Assembly (NCBI RefSeq): GCF_022919835.1 | Contig: NZ_CP095074.1 | Coordinates: 4,823,026 to 4,887,025, forward strand | DNA from: Halobacillus shinanisalinarum | Lineage (GTDB): Bacteria; Bacillota; Bacilli; Bacillales; Halobacillaceae | DNA length: 64,000 bases | Direction: 5' to 3' | Shown: positions 25,609 through 33,702 of the stretch, piece by piece | Layout of the letters: each line of letters opens with the position of its first letter | How positions within the stretch are numbered: position 1 is the stretch's first letter | Notes under the pieces: model-generated | The model's input: only the letters and a program-made list of their open reading frames with translations | What the model was told of the DNA's origin: nothing | Database searches by the model: none | Translations under genes and position numbers: made by a program

Positions 25609-28049
25609 GAAAGGGGATGGATTCCGTGGCACCAGCAAAGAAACTGAATCTCACACATGACGGGTCCATAACGATCGCAACCGGGAAAAGCCGTAAGGAA
25701 ATGAAGTGGAAGAATCGGGAGATGCTGTGGTCGGAGTTATTGAAGCGTCTCTCTGAAACTACGAAAACCCGTGAAACGCATGCGGAATACATGAAGATGA
25801 CCAAGAGCCAGCAGGATGCAGTGAAAGATGTTGGTGGGTTTGTCGGTGGAACGTTGAAAGGTGGTCGGCGAAAAGCTGATACGGTGTCCTGGCGTCAGGT
25901 AGTGACGCTAGATGCCGACCATATTAAAGGCGACTTATGGGCATCGATTGAAATGCTTTTCGACTATGCCTGCTGCATCTATTCCACTCACAAGCACAAA
26001 GCCGAAAAGCCCCGGTTGCGTTTTGTTTTCCCCTTGTCTCGTGCTGTGACACCCGATGAATATCAAGCTGTATCCAGAAAGATTGCAGCTGATATCGGCA
26101 TTGACTTTTTCGACGATACAACGTATCAAGCTCACCGTTTGATGTATTGGCCATCGACGTCATCTGATGGAGCTTACGTGTTCGAAAAGCAGGATGCGGA
26201 TTGGCTGGATCCGGATGATGTGCTTAATCGTTACAATGATTGGACGGATCCACTTGAGTGGCCAGAATCATCTAGGCAGCAGAACGTTCGGAAAAAGGAA
26301 GCGGAAAAGCAAGGTGATCCATTAGAAAAACCAAGAATGGTCGGTGCTTTCTGCCGGACGTACTCGATTACCGAAGCGATTGAAACCTTTTTAGGTGATG
26401 TGTATGAAGAAGCTGGCGACGGTCGTTTCACCTATACAGATGGATCCACGAACGGCGGTCTTGTTCTTTACGATGATCGGTTTGCTTTCAGTCACCACGG
26501 CACGGATCCGGTTGGTGGCCAACTCACGAATGCGTTTGACTTGGTGCGGATTCATAAGTTTGGAATTCAAGATGAAGATATAAAGCCGGATACGCCGATG
26601 AATCGTCACCCCTCTTATAAAGCTATGGTGGACTTTGCAGCTAAAGATGAAAATGTTCGGATGCAACTAGGAGAGGAGCAATTAGCTGCAGCTGAAGAAG
26701 AGTTCGGAGAAGTGGCTGAAGGTGAATCCCATGAATGGTTAAAGAAGCTGGAACGGCACTCTAAAACGGGCGAGGTCCTTTCCACGAGAGGGAACATTGT
26801 AACGGTTTTAGAGAATGATCCCTCTCTTAAAGACCGCATTATGCTGAATGAGTTTTCATTTAGAGCGACCGTTCGTGAGAAGTTACCTTGGGCGAATGCA
26901 GACACCGGAGCTCTTTGGGAGGATCAAGATGAAGACGCTCTTTTTCACTACCTTGAAAGTGTTTATGGAATCGACGCCCCTGGTAAGGTCCGTAATGGAA
27001 TCGGAGTAATTTTAAAACGGCACCGTTTCCACCCTGTTCAGGAGTATTTAGAGAAACTGGAATGGGACGGCCAAGAACGGTTAGACACCTTATTCATTGA
27101 TTATCTAGGGGCTGATGATAGCGAGTATGTCCGTGCGGCCACCCGTAAAGCTATGGCAGCAGCTGTGAAGCGCGTCATGGATCCCGGTTGTAAGTTTGAT
27201 TACATGCCTGTGCTTGTAGGAAGCCAAGGGGTTGGGAAAAGCATGATCCTAAATAAACTTGGCCAACAGTGGTTTTCCGATTCTCTAACCACTGTCCACG
27301 GGAAAGATGCTTATGAACAACTTCAAGGTGTTTGGATCATGGAGATGGGAGAATTATCTGCCACTCGTAAAGCAGACGTGGAAGCGATCAAGCTTTTCTT
27401 ATCTAAGCAGACGGATATCTTTCGTGTAGCTTATGGCCGTCATACCTCCGTATTCCCAAGACAGTGCGTTTTCTTTGGAACCACGAATGATCGTGAGTTT
27501 TTAAAGGATAAAACGGGTAACCGTCGTTTTTGGCCGATTGTCGTTGGCGGTGAAACGCGAAAGGATCTATGGAAGGAATTCAGCAAAGAGGAAATTAACC
27601 AGATATGGGCGGAGGCCGTCGTTAGGTACAAGGAAGGCGAGAAACTTTATCTCGAAGGTGCTTTAGAAGAAGAAGCGCTGCAAGTACAGGAAATGCACAC
27701 AGAAGAGAGCAGTAAGGTTGGGTTGATTCGTGAATATCTTGAAATGCCTTTACCTGAAGAGTGGCCATCGATGGATATTGCATCAAGGAGACACCGTATC
27801 CACGGTTCCGATTTTGGAGAAATGGAAGAAGCTCCAGAAGGCAATGCGAGAGACAAGGTGTGTGCCATGGAGATATGGGTGGAACTCTTTGAGGGTGATC
27901 CTAAACAACTTAACCCCACACAGGCTAGGGAAATCAACGATATTTTAAGGAAAATGGATGGATGGGAATCCTATGAAAAGTCACGAGGTAGATTACGTTT
28001 TGGTAAATACTACGGAGTGCAAAAAGCTTTTGTGAAAAAAGAAAACTAA
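25605..28049 (+). CDS. VapE-family primase-helicase
   Basis: An 814-residue virulence-associated-E-type protein. The N-terminal half resembles primase/PriCT-type regions of phage replication proteins. The C-terminal VapE helicase domain has P-loop GSQGVGKS at 539-546 and a following acidic stretch (MEMGELS) as Walker B. ATG 25605 overlaps the previous stop; GTG 25626 is an alternative with AAAGGGG nine bases upstream, which would shorten the protein by 7 residues. It likely opens and primes the phage origin, and an array of nine GTATCCAT repeats follows immediately. Confidence 0.92.
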   Translation: MRKGMDSVAPAKKLNLTHDGSITIATGKSRKEMKWKNREMLWSELLKRLSETTKTRETHAEYMKMTKSQQDAVKDVGGFVGGTLKGGRRKADTVSWRQVVTLDADHIKGDLWASIEMLFDYACCIYSTHKHKAEKPRLRFVFPLSRAVTPDEYQAVSRKIAADIGIDFFDDTTYQAHRLMYWPSTSSDGAYVFEKQDADWLDPDDVLNRYNDWTDPLEWPESSRQQNVRKKEAEKQGDPLEKPRMVGAFCRTYSITEAIETFLGDVYEEAGDGRFTYTDGSTNGGLVLYDDRFAFSHHGTDPVGGQLTNAFDLVRIHKFGIQDEDIKPDTPMNRHPSYKAMVDFAAKDENVRMQLGEEQLAAAEEEFGEVAEGESHEWLKKLERHSKTGEVLSTRGNIVTVLENDPSLKDRIMLNEFSFRATVREKLPWANADTGALWEDQDEDALFHYLESVYGIDAPGKVRNGIGVILKRHRFHPVQEYLEKLEWDGQERLDTLFIDYLGADDSEYVRAATRKAMAAAVKRVMDPGCKFDYMPVLVGSQGVGKSMILNKLGQQWFSDSLTTVHGKDAYEQLQGVWIMEMGELSATRKADVEAIKLFLSKQTDIFRVAYGRHTSVFPRQCVFFGTTNDREFLKDKTGNRRFWPIVVGGETRKDLWKEFSKEEINQIWAEAVVRYKEGEKLYLEGALEEEALQVQEMHTEESSKVGLIREYLEMPLPEEWPSMDIASRRHRIHGSDFGEMEEAPEGNARDKVCAMEIWVELFEGDPKQLNPTQAREINDILRKMDGWESYEKSRGRLRFGKYYGVQKAFVKKEN

Positions 28050-28051
28050 GT

Positions 28052-28319
28052 GTATCCATTGGGTGTATCCATTGTATCCATGGGCGCCCCTTTGGACACA
28101 CCTAATAAATTCCAAATGATAAAAAAGTGTATCCATGTATCCATGAAGTATCCATAGCATGGATACGCCTACAACTCTTCTAGGGCAAGGGCTAAACCCC
28201 TAATGTATCCATAGTATCCATGTTTATATGGGGGAGAAGTAATATAGGGGATAACAACCATATACTCAACGCCTAATACGCAAGTGCACATACGCGTGCG
28301 CGCGCGAGAACGTGGATAC
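28052..28319. repeat. Iteron array (GTATCCAT), candidate phage replication origin
   Basis: The octamer GTATCCAT occurs at 28052, 28065, 28074, 28129, 28137, 28148, 28205 and 28214 on the plus strand and at 28159-28166 on the minus strand; a 7-bp partial copy is at 28313-28319. Copies at 28148 and 28159 make the palindrome GTATCCATAGCATGGATAC. The 297-bp gap has no gene, lies between the primase-helicase and nuclease genes and is followed by a GC-rich alternating stretch near 28290-28307. These are the usual traits of an iteron origin. Confidence 0.75.
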
Positions 28320-28346
28320 ACCTTATGAAACAGGGAGGTCTTAGAA

Positions 28347-28640
28347 ATGGAAGAATCACGATTAGAACGTAAACTAAAGCTTGAGATCGAGAAAAGAGAC
28401 GGCATGGCCTTGAAGTTCGTTTCCCCAGGTAAAGCAGGGGTGCCAGACCGAATACTAATGCTTCCAGAGGGAGTGGCTGTATTTGTAGAGGTGAAGGCAC
28501 CGGGAAAAAAACTTCGCCCACTTCAACAGAAAAGAGCAATAGAACTAGAACGGTTAGGGTTTCCGGTAGAAACAGTATCTTCTGATGCCGAGGTTGAGGG
28601 TTTACTAGAAAAACTGTTTCCTTTGGAATTTATAAAATGA
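28347..28640 (+). CDS. VRR-NUC domain nuclease
   Basis: A 97-residue stand-alone VRR-NUC protein of the PD-(D/E)xK superfamily. GVPDRI supplies the catalytic Asp, FVEVKAPG the E-x-K, and RPLQQ the downstream Gln. Such phage enzymes act as structure-specific (Holliday-junction-type) nucleases. It sits between vapE and the helicase, as in many phages with a PolA/VapE replication module. Confidence 0.9.
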   Translation: MEESRLERKLKLEIEKRDGMALKFVSPGKAGVPDRILMLPEGVAVFVEVKAPGKKLRPLQQKRAIELERLGFPVETVSSDAEVEGLLEKLFPLEFIK

Positions 28641-28686
28641 ACGATGGGTTGAGGTTTCAAACCACCCACCATAAAGGAGGCGCAGC

Positions 28687-30057
28687 GTGAAGTTCATTCC
28701 ACACGATTATCAAGAAATTGCGATTGATCACATTATGGAGAACGAAGCATCTGGATTATTTCTTGAGATGGGCTTGGGCAAAACCGTTAGTGCTTTAACA
28801 GCTGCAGCTGATCTCCTCCATAATTACTTTGAAGTATCCAAGGTGTTAGTGATCGCCCCTAAACGAGTGGCAGAGGATACCTGGAGCCGTGAAACGGAAA
28901 AGTGGGACCATACGGCTTATCTGAAGATATCCAAAGTCTTAGGGTCAAAGAGTAATAGATTACAAGCATTACTGGAACCAGCTGACATCTACGTGATTAA
29001 TCGGGAAAACCTTGAATGGTTAGTGAATCATTATAAAAAGGACTGGCCGTTTGACATGGTTGTGATCGACGAGCTTTCTAGTTTTAAATCATCGAAAGCT
29101 AAACGATTCAAAGCGTTACGAAAAGTACGGCCATTGATTAAACGAATTGTCGGTCTAACGGGTACGCCAGCACCCAACAGTTTAATCGATTTGTGGCCAC
29201 AGCTTTACCTGCTAGATAAAGGAGAGCGTTTAGGGAAAACGGTCACGTGGTATCGCGATACCTTTTTCAAACCCGGTCGTCGGGATCCAGCACGATACAT
29301 TGTGTATGAGTGGAATCTGAAGGATGGATCAGAGGAAGCGATATATGACCGGATCGGAGATATCTGTATCAGCATGAAGTCAAAGGATTGGCTGAAAAAG
29401 ATGCCTGAACGGATGGACAATGTGGTGAACGTGACGTTATCCCCTACAGCTAAGAAGAAGTACAAACAGCTTGAGAAGGATCTCCTGTTGCCTTTTGAAG
29501 ATAGCGATGTGGTAGCTGATACGGCTGCTGTTTTATCCAATAAGCTAATGCAGTTATCCAATGGAGCCATCTATGATGAGAATGAAGACGTGATGAAGGT
29601 CCACGACGCAAAACTTGATGCCTTAGAAGATATGATCGAAGCAGCCAACGGCAAGCCTCTTCTCGTGTTCTATTCGTACAAGCATGACCTTGAGAGGATT
29701 AAACAACGATTCCCGCAAGCAAAGAAGCTAGAAACGTCAGAGGATATCGAAAAGTGGAATCGTGGAGAAACGCCACTGTTTCTAGCCCATCCAGCGTCAG
29801 CAGGTCACGGACTCAACCTTCAAGATGGTGGGAACATCATCGTGTGGTTTGGGCTTACCTGGTCTCTCGAACTGTACCAGCAAGCAAATGCCAGGCTACA
29901 CCGCCAAGGACAAAAGGACAGCGTGATTGTTCACCACCTGGTATCTGAAGGCACAATCGATGAACAAGTTATGCAAGCTCTAAAAGATAAAAGCACCGGG
30001 CAGGACGCCTTACTGGAAGCTGTCAAAGCCCGGTTGGAAAAGGTGGGGGTATCATGA
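28687..30057 (+). CDS. SNF2-type DEAD/DEAH-box helicase
   Basis: A 456-residue superfamily 2 ATPase. Motif I MGLGKT is at residues 28-33, motif II VIDELS near 125-130, motif III GLTGTPAPN near 157, and the C-terminal motifs V/VI include GLTWSLELYQQANARLHRQGQ near 393. It is the usual phage helicase paired with VRR-NUC. AAAGGAGG precedes ATG 28687. It overlaps the next gene by 4 bp. Confidence 0.93.
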   Translation: MKFIPHDYQEIAIDHIMENEASGLFLEMGLGKTVSALTAAADLLHNYFEVSKVLVIAPKRVAEDTWSRETEKWDHTAYLKISKVLGSKSNRLQALLEPADIYVINRENLEWLVNHYKKDWPFDMVVIDELSSFKSSKAKRFKALRKVRPLIKRIVGLTGTPAPNSLIDLWPQLYLLDKGERLGKTVTWYRDTFFKPGRRDPARYIVYEWNLKDGSEEAIYDRIGDICISMKSKDWLKKMPERMDNVVNVTLSPTAKKKYKQLEKDLLLPFEDSDVVADTAAVLSNKLMQLSNGAIYDENEDVMKVHDAKLDALEDMIEAANGKPLLVFYSYKHDLERIKQRFPQAKKLETSEDIEKWNRGETPLFLAHPASAGHGLNLQDGGNIIVWFGLTWSLELYQQANARLHRQGQKDSVIVHHLVSEGTIDEQVMQALKDKSTGQDALLEAVKARLEKVGVS

Positions 30058-30494
30058 GCTATACAATCAAACCGAAAAAGATCACATTCAAAAAGACTGA
30101 ATATGAATGGTTTAATTACCATGAAACGTTGAGGGAAATATCGAGATTACGTGAACAGATTGAAACGCCTTTTGATGAGGATCCTGATGATCCAACAATT
30201 GTGAAGGGGGCTAACTCAGCTAGGAATCCAGGTGATCCGACTGGACGTATTGTGACTCGACTGTCTACGAATAAACAGCTGCAATACTTAACAGAAGTTG
30301 TTGATGCTATAGATCGCGTTTATAATGCGTTACCGGACAGCCATAAGAAATTAGTAAAGCTAAGATATTGGTCAAAAGGTAAAGATTTAAAGTGGGACGG
30401 CATAGCCAAAGAACTAAACGTAAGCCGCAGGCAAGCCTTTAATTGGAGAGATGAGATCGTCCAAACAACCATGGAGGTTTTAGGATGGAGATAA
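30054..30494 (+). CDS. RinA/ArpU-like late transcription regulator
   Basis: A 146-residue protein whose C-terminal part (HKKLVKLRYW, then WDGIAKELNVSRRQAFNWRDEI) is a sigma-region-4-like helix-turn-helix of the RinA/ArpU phage regulator group. It is the last gene before the packaging genes, where such activators of late transcription are placed. A pair of TTGCACT repeats 11 bp apart lies directly behind it. Confidence 0.8.
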   Translation: MSYTIKPKKITFKKTEYEWFNYHETLREISRLREQIETPFDEDPDDPTIVKGANSARNPGDPTGRIVTRLSTNKQLQYLTEVVDAIDRVYNALPDSHKKLVKLRYWSKGKDLKWDGIAKELNVSRRQAFNWRDEIVQTTMEVLGWR

Positions 30495-30498
30495 AAGA

Positions 30499-30550
30499 TT
30501 GCACTAACTTTGCACTTTTGGGGTGATAAAAAGTGATATTGTAGTAGTAT
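30499..30550 (+). promoter_or_regulatory. Candidate late-promoter/activator region
   Basis: TTGCACT at 30499-30505 and 30510-30516 are 11 bp apart, one helical turn, suggesting a dimeric activator site. Downstream are -10-like TATTGT (30537-30542) and TAGTAT (30545-30550), without a well-spaced consensus -35, as expected for an activator-dependent promoter. Confidence 0.45.
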
Positions 30551-30607
30551 GAAGTTTTAGCCATAAAAAAGGATATGACCTTGGAACAGTTATATCCACC
30601 AACCAAG

Positions 30608-30649
30608 AGTCATCTGATCACTTGCTACTTGTGATTAGGTGACTTTTTC
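30608..30649 (+). terminator. Terminator before the cargo cassette
   Basis: A 14-bp imperfect stem AGTCATCTGATCAC / GTGATTAGGTGACT with a nine-base loop and TTTTT. Together with the upstream promoter candidate it could delimit a short RNA of roughly 100 nt. Confidence 0.8.
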
Positions 30650-30730
30650 TATAAAAATAAATAATTTTATGCAGGAAAAAACTACCCCTTTATCGAAATT
30701 AGTCGGATGAAAGGGGAGTTTAGTTGAATC

Positions 30731-31633
30731 ATGGTAAAAAAGAGAAATGTAAAAATACACTTTGACTTTTATGAAATCAATGATGCATCATCGAAAGAGT
30801 CTTTTAAAGAGGTATTGGATAAACTTTCAACTATGAGAGACAATGAAAGAAATATTGAGATATTTGGTGAAGATATTAGAATAGAAGCATTTAGTGTGGA
30901 TGATGGCTCGAATCACTATAAAGCGAGCTTTGTAAAACTTAGACCACTTGAAAAGATAAGCACCTATAAACTTGATGGTAAGGGGAGGGAGATACCCCTT
31001 GAGGACGATGAGTTTGTCGGTGAAGAAGTTTCCTTTTATTATGATCCCTCTCTAAAAGTATTAGTCTTACAAAAAAACAAATATGGGGTATCTGCAGCTG
31101 GAGTTGAGGAATACTTTCAAAAATTTTTAAAAAATGACCATATAAAAATCCTGCCAATGTTTACTTTAGATACGTATAAGAAACTCCTAAATCAAAAAGA
31201 AATAACTTATGTAGAAACAGATGTGTCTATCCCATCTGAGAAGATTCTCGAGGAAGAAGTAGAAGGATGGGCTTTCGGAGATGTTAGGAAATTGAGAGAA
31301 GAACTTGGAGCGATGAAAATAGGATTGACTTTAACAGTAGAAGATTCAAGAAAGTCAAAACTCGATTTTAATATGGCCACAAGGTTAGTAAAAGGGTTGT
31401 TAAAACATACAGGAACCAACAGGTTAAAAACGAAAGCTCGTAAAGAAACGGGAGCAAGGTTAGAGGAGATTAACTTGTTTGAGGATCTTATTAGAATTAC
31501 TTATAACCGCACTTTACCTGTGGGGTCAAAATTCACAATAGAAACGATGCAATTACTTGCAGAGCAAGCATATGTTGATAAGAAGGGAGAAGTAGTCGAA
31601 CTATTACAGTCAAAAAGAAAACGTGAGGTTTAA
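30731..31633 (+). CDS. Uncharacterised cargo protein A (about 300 aa), defence candidate
   Basis: A 300-residue soluble protein with no signal peptide or membrane segment. The N-terminal half is beta-rich (KIHFDFYEI, then DDEFVGEEVSFYYDPSLKVLVLQKN); the C-terminal half is mixed and ends in a basic tail. I do not recognise the family with confidence; the architecture recalls uncharacterised phage/defence proteins such as DUF4868/KwaB or DUF6731, but I cannot verify this. The only ribosome site, AAGGGGAG, is 12 bp upstream and lies in a hairpin. Three bp separate it from the membrane-protein gene. The pair is visibly more A+T-rich than the replication genes, sits between two terminators and is not part of the standard phage gene set, so acquired cargo is likely. 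Confidence 0.75.
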   Translation: MVKKRNVKIHFDFYEINDASSKESFKEVLDKLSTMRDNERNIEIFGEDIRIEAFSVDDGSNHYKASFVKLRPLEKISTYKLDGKGREIPLEDDEFVGEEVSFYYDPSLKVLVLQKNKYGVSAAGVEEYFQKFLKNDHIKILPMFTLDTYKKLLNQKEITYVETDVSIPSEKILEEEVEGWAFGDVRKLREELGAMKIGLTLTVEDSRKSKLDFNMATRLVKGLLKHTGTNRLKTKARKETGARLEEINLFEDLIRITYNRTLPVGSKFTIETMQLLAEQAYVDKKGEVVELLQSKRKREV

Positions 31634-31636
31634 TAG

Positions 31637-32107
31637 ATGTATAAAAAATTTAAAGGTTCAATTGAAAGACATTCACCACTTTTGGTTGGAGCTTTGTCCT
31701 TGATATTAGTGTTTGTCTTAAATTTAGGAGCATGTTCTATACCTAACACTAAGGAGCTATTATCTTCAGGAGTAAATGTAGCTTCCATTTCTGTTGGGTT
31801 CCTAATTGCTTCAATATCTGTAATGGTGGGATTGAAGAATAACCCAAATTTAACTTATCTGCAAATTGAGTATAGGCCGGGCTTGAGTTATTTGGACCTT
31901 CTAAAATCGTACCTGAAATTTTCCGTTACAGTGTCCTTTATTTATGCGATTTCATCAGCAGGATTATTAATGTTTAATCAACAAGAAATCTCTTATGTTT
32001 TTGATCAACTATTTAAGCTATGGATAGTTCTATCCTTAACATTTCTAGTTTCACTGTTTAGAATTATTAAGGTCTTAGCTAATTTACTGGATGATGTTTT
32101 TAAATAA
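31637..32107 (+). CDS. Four-helix membrane protein, partner of cargo protein A
   Basis: A 156-residue protein with four predicted membrane helices at about 14-33, 46-66, 94-113 and 126-147, a short basic N-terminus and no enzymatic motif. Its start lies 3 bp behind the gene for protein A, whose GTGAGG end serves as ribosome site, so the two are translationally coupled. A terminator follows after 22 bp. A soluble protein plus a small four-helix membrane partner is the layout of Kiwa (KwaA/KwaB), though gene order is reversed; homology is not established. Confidence 0.75.
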   Translation: MYKKFKGSIERHSPLLVGALSLILVFVLNLGACSIPNTKELLSSGVNVASISVGFLIASISVMVGLKNNPNLTYLQIEYRPGLSYLDLLKSYLKFSVTVSFIYAISSAGLLMFNQQEISYVFDQLFKLWIVLSLTFLVSLFRIIKVLANLLDDVFK

Positions 32108-32129
32108 ATTTATGAAAGATTTAAAATGA

Positions 32130-32154
32130 GGCACTCCTAGGTGAGTGTCTTTTT
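32130..32154 (+). terminator. Terminator of the cargo cassette
   Basis: Stem GGCACTC / GAGTGTC followed by TTTTT; closes the two-gene unit. Confidence 0.8.
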
Positions 32155-32312
32155 CTTATGGATATTAAAGGGTATTGTATCTCCAATATGATTATGATGC
32201 CAGACTCACATTGAGTCTTGCCAGAAGGAGTAAGCACAGGGGTGGGAGTGCATGGAGATGAAAGAAGGATTAACACTCTTTTTGTCGAAATAGAATAGGC
32301 AGAAAGGGTTGG

Positions 32313-32434
32313 GTGAGCAACAGTAAAGATATAGGAGAGGGATTACAACAAGTGGGTAATTCCATGATGGATGCGGCTGTTTACTTACGTTATTTATTGC
32401 GATACCCATTATCATATTTGTGTTTTTACTATGA
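32313..32434 (+). pseudogene. Small phage membrane peptide, frameshifted
   Basis: GTG 32313 follows AAAGGG and reads S-N-S-K-D-I-G-E-G-L-Q-Q-V-G-N-S-M-M-D-A, an amphipathic helix. In that frame the rest is not hydrophobic, but the -1 frame gives GCLLTLFIAIPIIIFVFLL and a stop at 32432-32434, a perfect membrane span. One G missing in GCGGCTG (32365-32375 region) explains this. Similar helix-plus-span peptides are common in Bacillota phages. It may be a sequencing error. Confidence 0.5.
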
Positions 32435-32456
32435 CATCCGTACGGGTGTCTTTTTT
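32433..32456 (+). terminator. Terminator upstream of the packaging genes
   Basis: Stem GACATCC / GGGTGTC with GTAC loop and TTTTTT tail. Confidence 0.8.
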
Positions 32457-32481
32457 ATATTATAAAAGGAGAGTGTTGATC

Positions 32482-33114
32482 ATGGCGGACAATAAGTCGC
32501 GCGAAGAAAGTAGAAGAAGTATCGATAAACCTAGTATGACCAAAGAACCACCTCGACAACCTGTTACACCAAAAAAGAAAAGCGTTGATAAACTAACAGT
32601 TGATGTAGATTGTTCCGATGCATTGAAAGGTTTAAAGGCTGTCCAACGTGAGGCTAAGAAAGCTACTGCTGCATTGAAAGAGTTGGATAACTATAAGCCT
32701 ATTGGTCCTGGTGTAACGTGGATTCCTATGGGTGAACCTGAAGCAGTAATACCTACGAAGAATACACAAAGCTATCATTGCACGAAACAAGATTGTGACT
32801 GGGAGATCAAGGATACAAAGAAAACGTTAGATGGTATTAGTTGTCCCGAATGTGGCAGCCATACTGTTATGCCTTATCCCAAGCCTAAGTTATTAACTAT
32901 TGAATTGGATTCTATCGATAGTGTTCCAACAGTTATTTATAAAGGGGAAAAGATTGACAATAAAGTGTTTGTTGAATTCAATTGGGAAACACAAACAAAT
33001 CAACCTACTTCATCTCCTCTGATAGACATTCAGTATCACGAGATATCTGAAAATGGAGCACCTTCTCTTCGAACCATAGGACATAGCAGTTCGTGGGGGA
33101 GTGATGGCGGATAA
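32482..33114 (+). CDS. Phage zinc-ribbon protein, function unknown
   Basis: A 210-residue protein. The start is ATG 32482, which has AAAGGAGAG upstream; a longer open frame begins at 32371 inside the terminator region and has no ribosome site. Residues 1-40 are disordered and basic, 45-75 form a helix (DALKGLKAVQREAKKATAAL), and about 95-125 contain a zinc ribbon (C-T-K-Q-D-C ... C-P-E-C). The C-terminal part is beta-rich. Such proteins often precede HNH/terminase genes in Bacillota phages; function is unknown. Confidence 0.75.
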   Translation: MADNKSREESRRSIDKPSMTKEPPRQPVTPKKKSVDKLTVDVDCSDALKGLKAVQREAKKATAALKELDNYKPIGPGVTWIPMGEPEAVIPTKNTQSYHCTKQDCDWEIKDTKKTLDGISCPECGSHTVMPYPKPKLLTIELDSIDSVPTVIYKGEKIDNKVFVEFNWETQTNQPTSSPLIDIQYHEISENGAPSLRTIGHSSSWGSDGG

Positions 33115-33232
33115 ACCTAAACTAAGCGTAGTTATCTCTTCTGATAAAGATAAGTTAATTAAAAACTGGGAAGCTTACGAGAAACAAATACGTGAAGACT
33201 TTGACATACCTAAAGAGGATAGCAATGAATAA
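33104..33232 (+). CDS. Small hypothetical phage protein
   Basis: A 42-residue acidic protein, overlapping the gene before by 11 bp and the HNH gene by 8 bp. ATG 33104 (or GTG 33101) follows GGGGGAG. The tight overlaps on both sides argue that it is translated. No function recognised. Confidence 0.55.
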   Translation: MADKPKLSVVISSDKDKLIKNWEAYEKQIREDFDIPKEDSNE

Positions 33233-33566
33233 TCATCAACACTATGACAAGTATCGAAGGAATCCAGAAGCTAAAGCCTTTTATAAGAGCGCTGCTTGGC
33301 TTAAATGCAGAGAGGTTATTTTGATAAGGGATGATTACTTATGCCAAGAATGTTTGAAGGATAAACGATTGACTCCAGCTGATCTTGTTCACCACATCAT
33401 TGAGTATAAAGAAGATCAAAGCAAAGCCTTAGACGAGGATAACTTGGTTAGTATCTGTTTCACATGCCATAACAAGATACATGGTGGCAAAGGAAAGAGT
33501 AATGAGATGAAGGTAAGCAAGAAAATAAACGTTGTCCAAATGAGTGGGAATCCAGAGATTTTTTAG
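33225..33566 (+). CDS. HNH endonuclease
   Basis: A 113-residue HNH nuclease with C-Q-E-C ... C-F-T-C zinc ligands and the HNH core V-H-H-I-I-E ... D-N-L ... C-H-N-K-I-H. The start is ATG 33225 after AGAGGAT; an upstream frame from 33192 lacks a site. In HK97-like phages an HNH protein beside the terminase stimulates cos cleavage by the large terminase, which fits its place here. Confidence 0.93.
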   Translation: MNNHQHYDKYRRNPEAKAFYKSAAWLKCREVILIRDDYLCQECLKDKRLTPADLVHHIIEYKEDQSKALDEDNLVSICFTCHNKIHGGKGKSNEMKVSKKINVVQMSGNPEIF

Positions 33567-33569
33567 AAG

Positions 33570-33690
33570 GTATCCCCCCTACCCAAAATTCTACATCCCT
33601 TGAGTCTCTAGGACCGAAGGGGGACCTTCGCTTTCACCGCGGAAAAAATTTTCATGAAAGGGGGGTAAACGTAAAATAAAAATCGAGAGA
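33570..33690. other. Candidate cos (packaging) region
   Basis: A non-coding 136-bp gap between HNH and small terminase. It contains CCCCCCTACCC (33573-33583), a hairpin CGAAGG/CCTTCG (33615-33630), CGCGGAAAAAATTTTCATG (33638-33656) and GGGGGGT (33660-33666). C-tracts, G-tracts and the GCGG-A/T-rich block between HNH and terS are typical of cos sites in Gram-positive HK97-like phages. The cut position cannot be read from sequence. Confidence 0.45.
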
Positions 33691-33702
33691 GGAGGATGAA
33701 TT

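Larger units (their letters stand above)
32155..32481. other. Gap holding a short frameshifted membrane gene and a terminator
   Basis: No intact gene is seen here. It holds the small broken membrane-peptide gene at 32313-32434 and a terminator at 32433-32456. The remaining 150 bp (32155-32312) show nothing recognisable. Confidence 0.5.

Noticed and set aside
28052-28319. GTATCCAT repeats as a CRISPR array
   Set aside because: Repeats are only 8 bp, irregularly spaced (8-60 bp), some inverted, and no cas genes are near. Iterons fit better.
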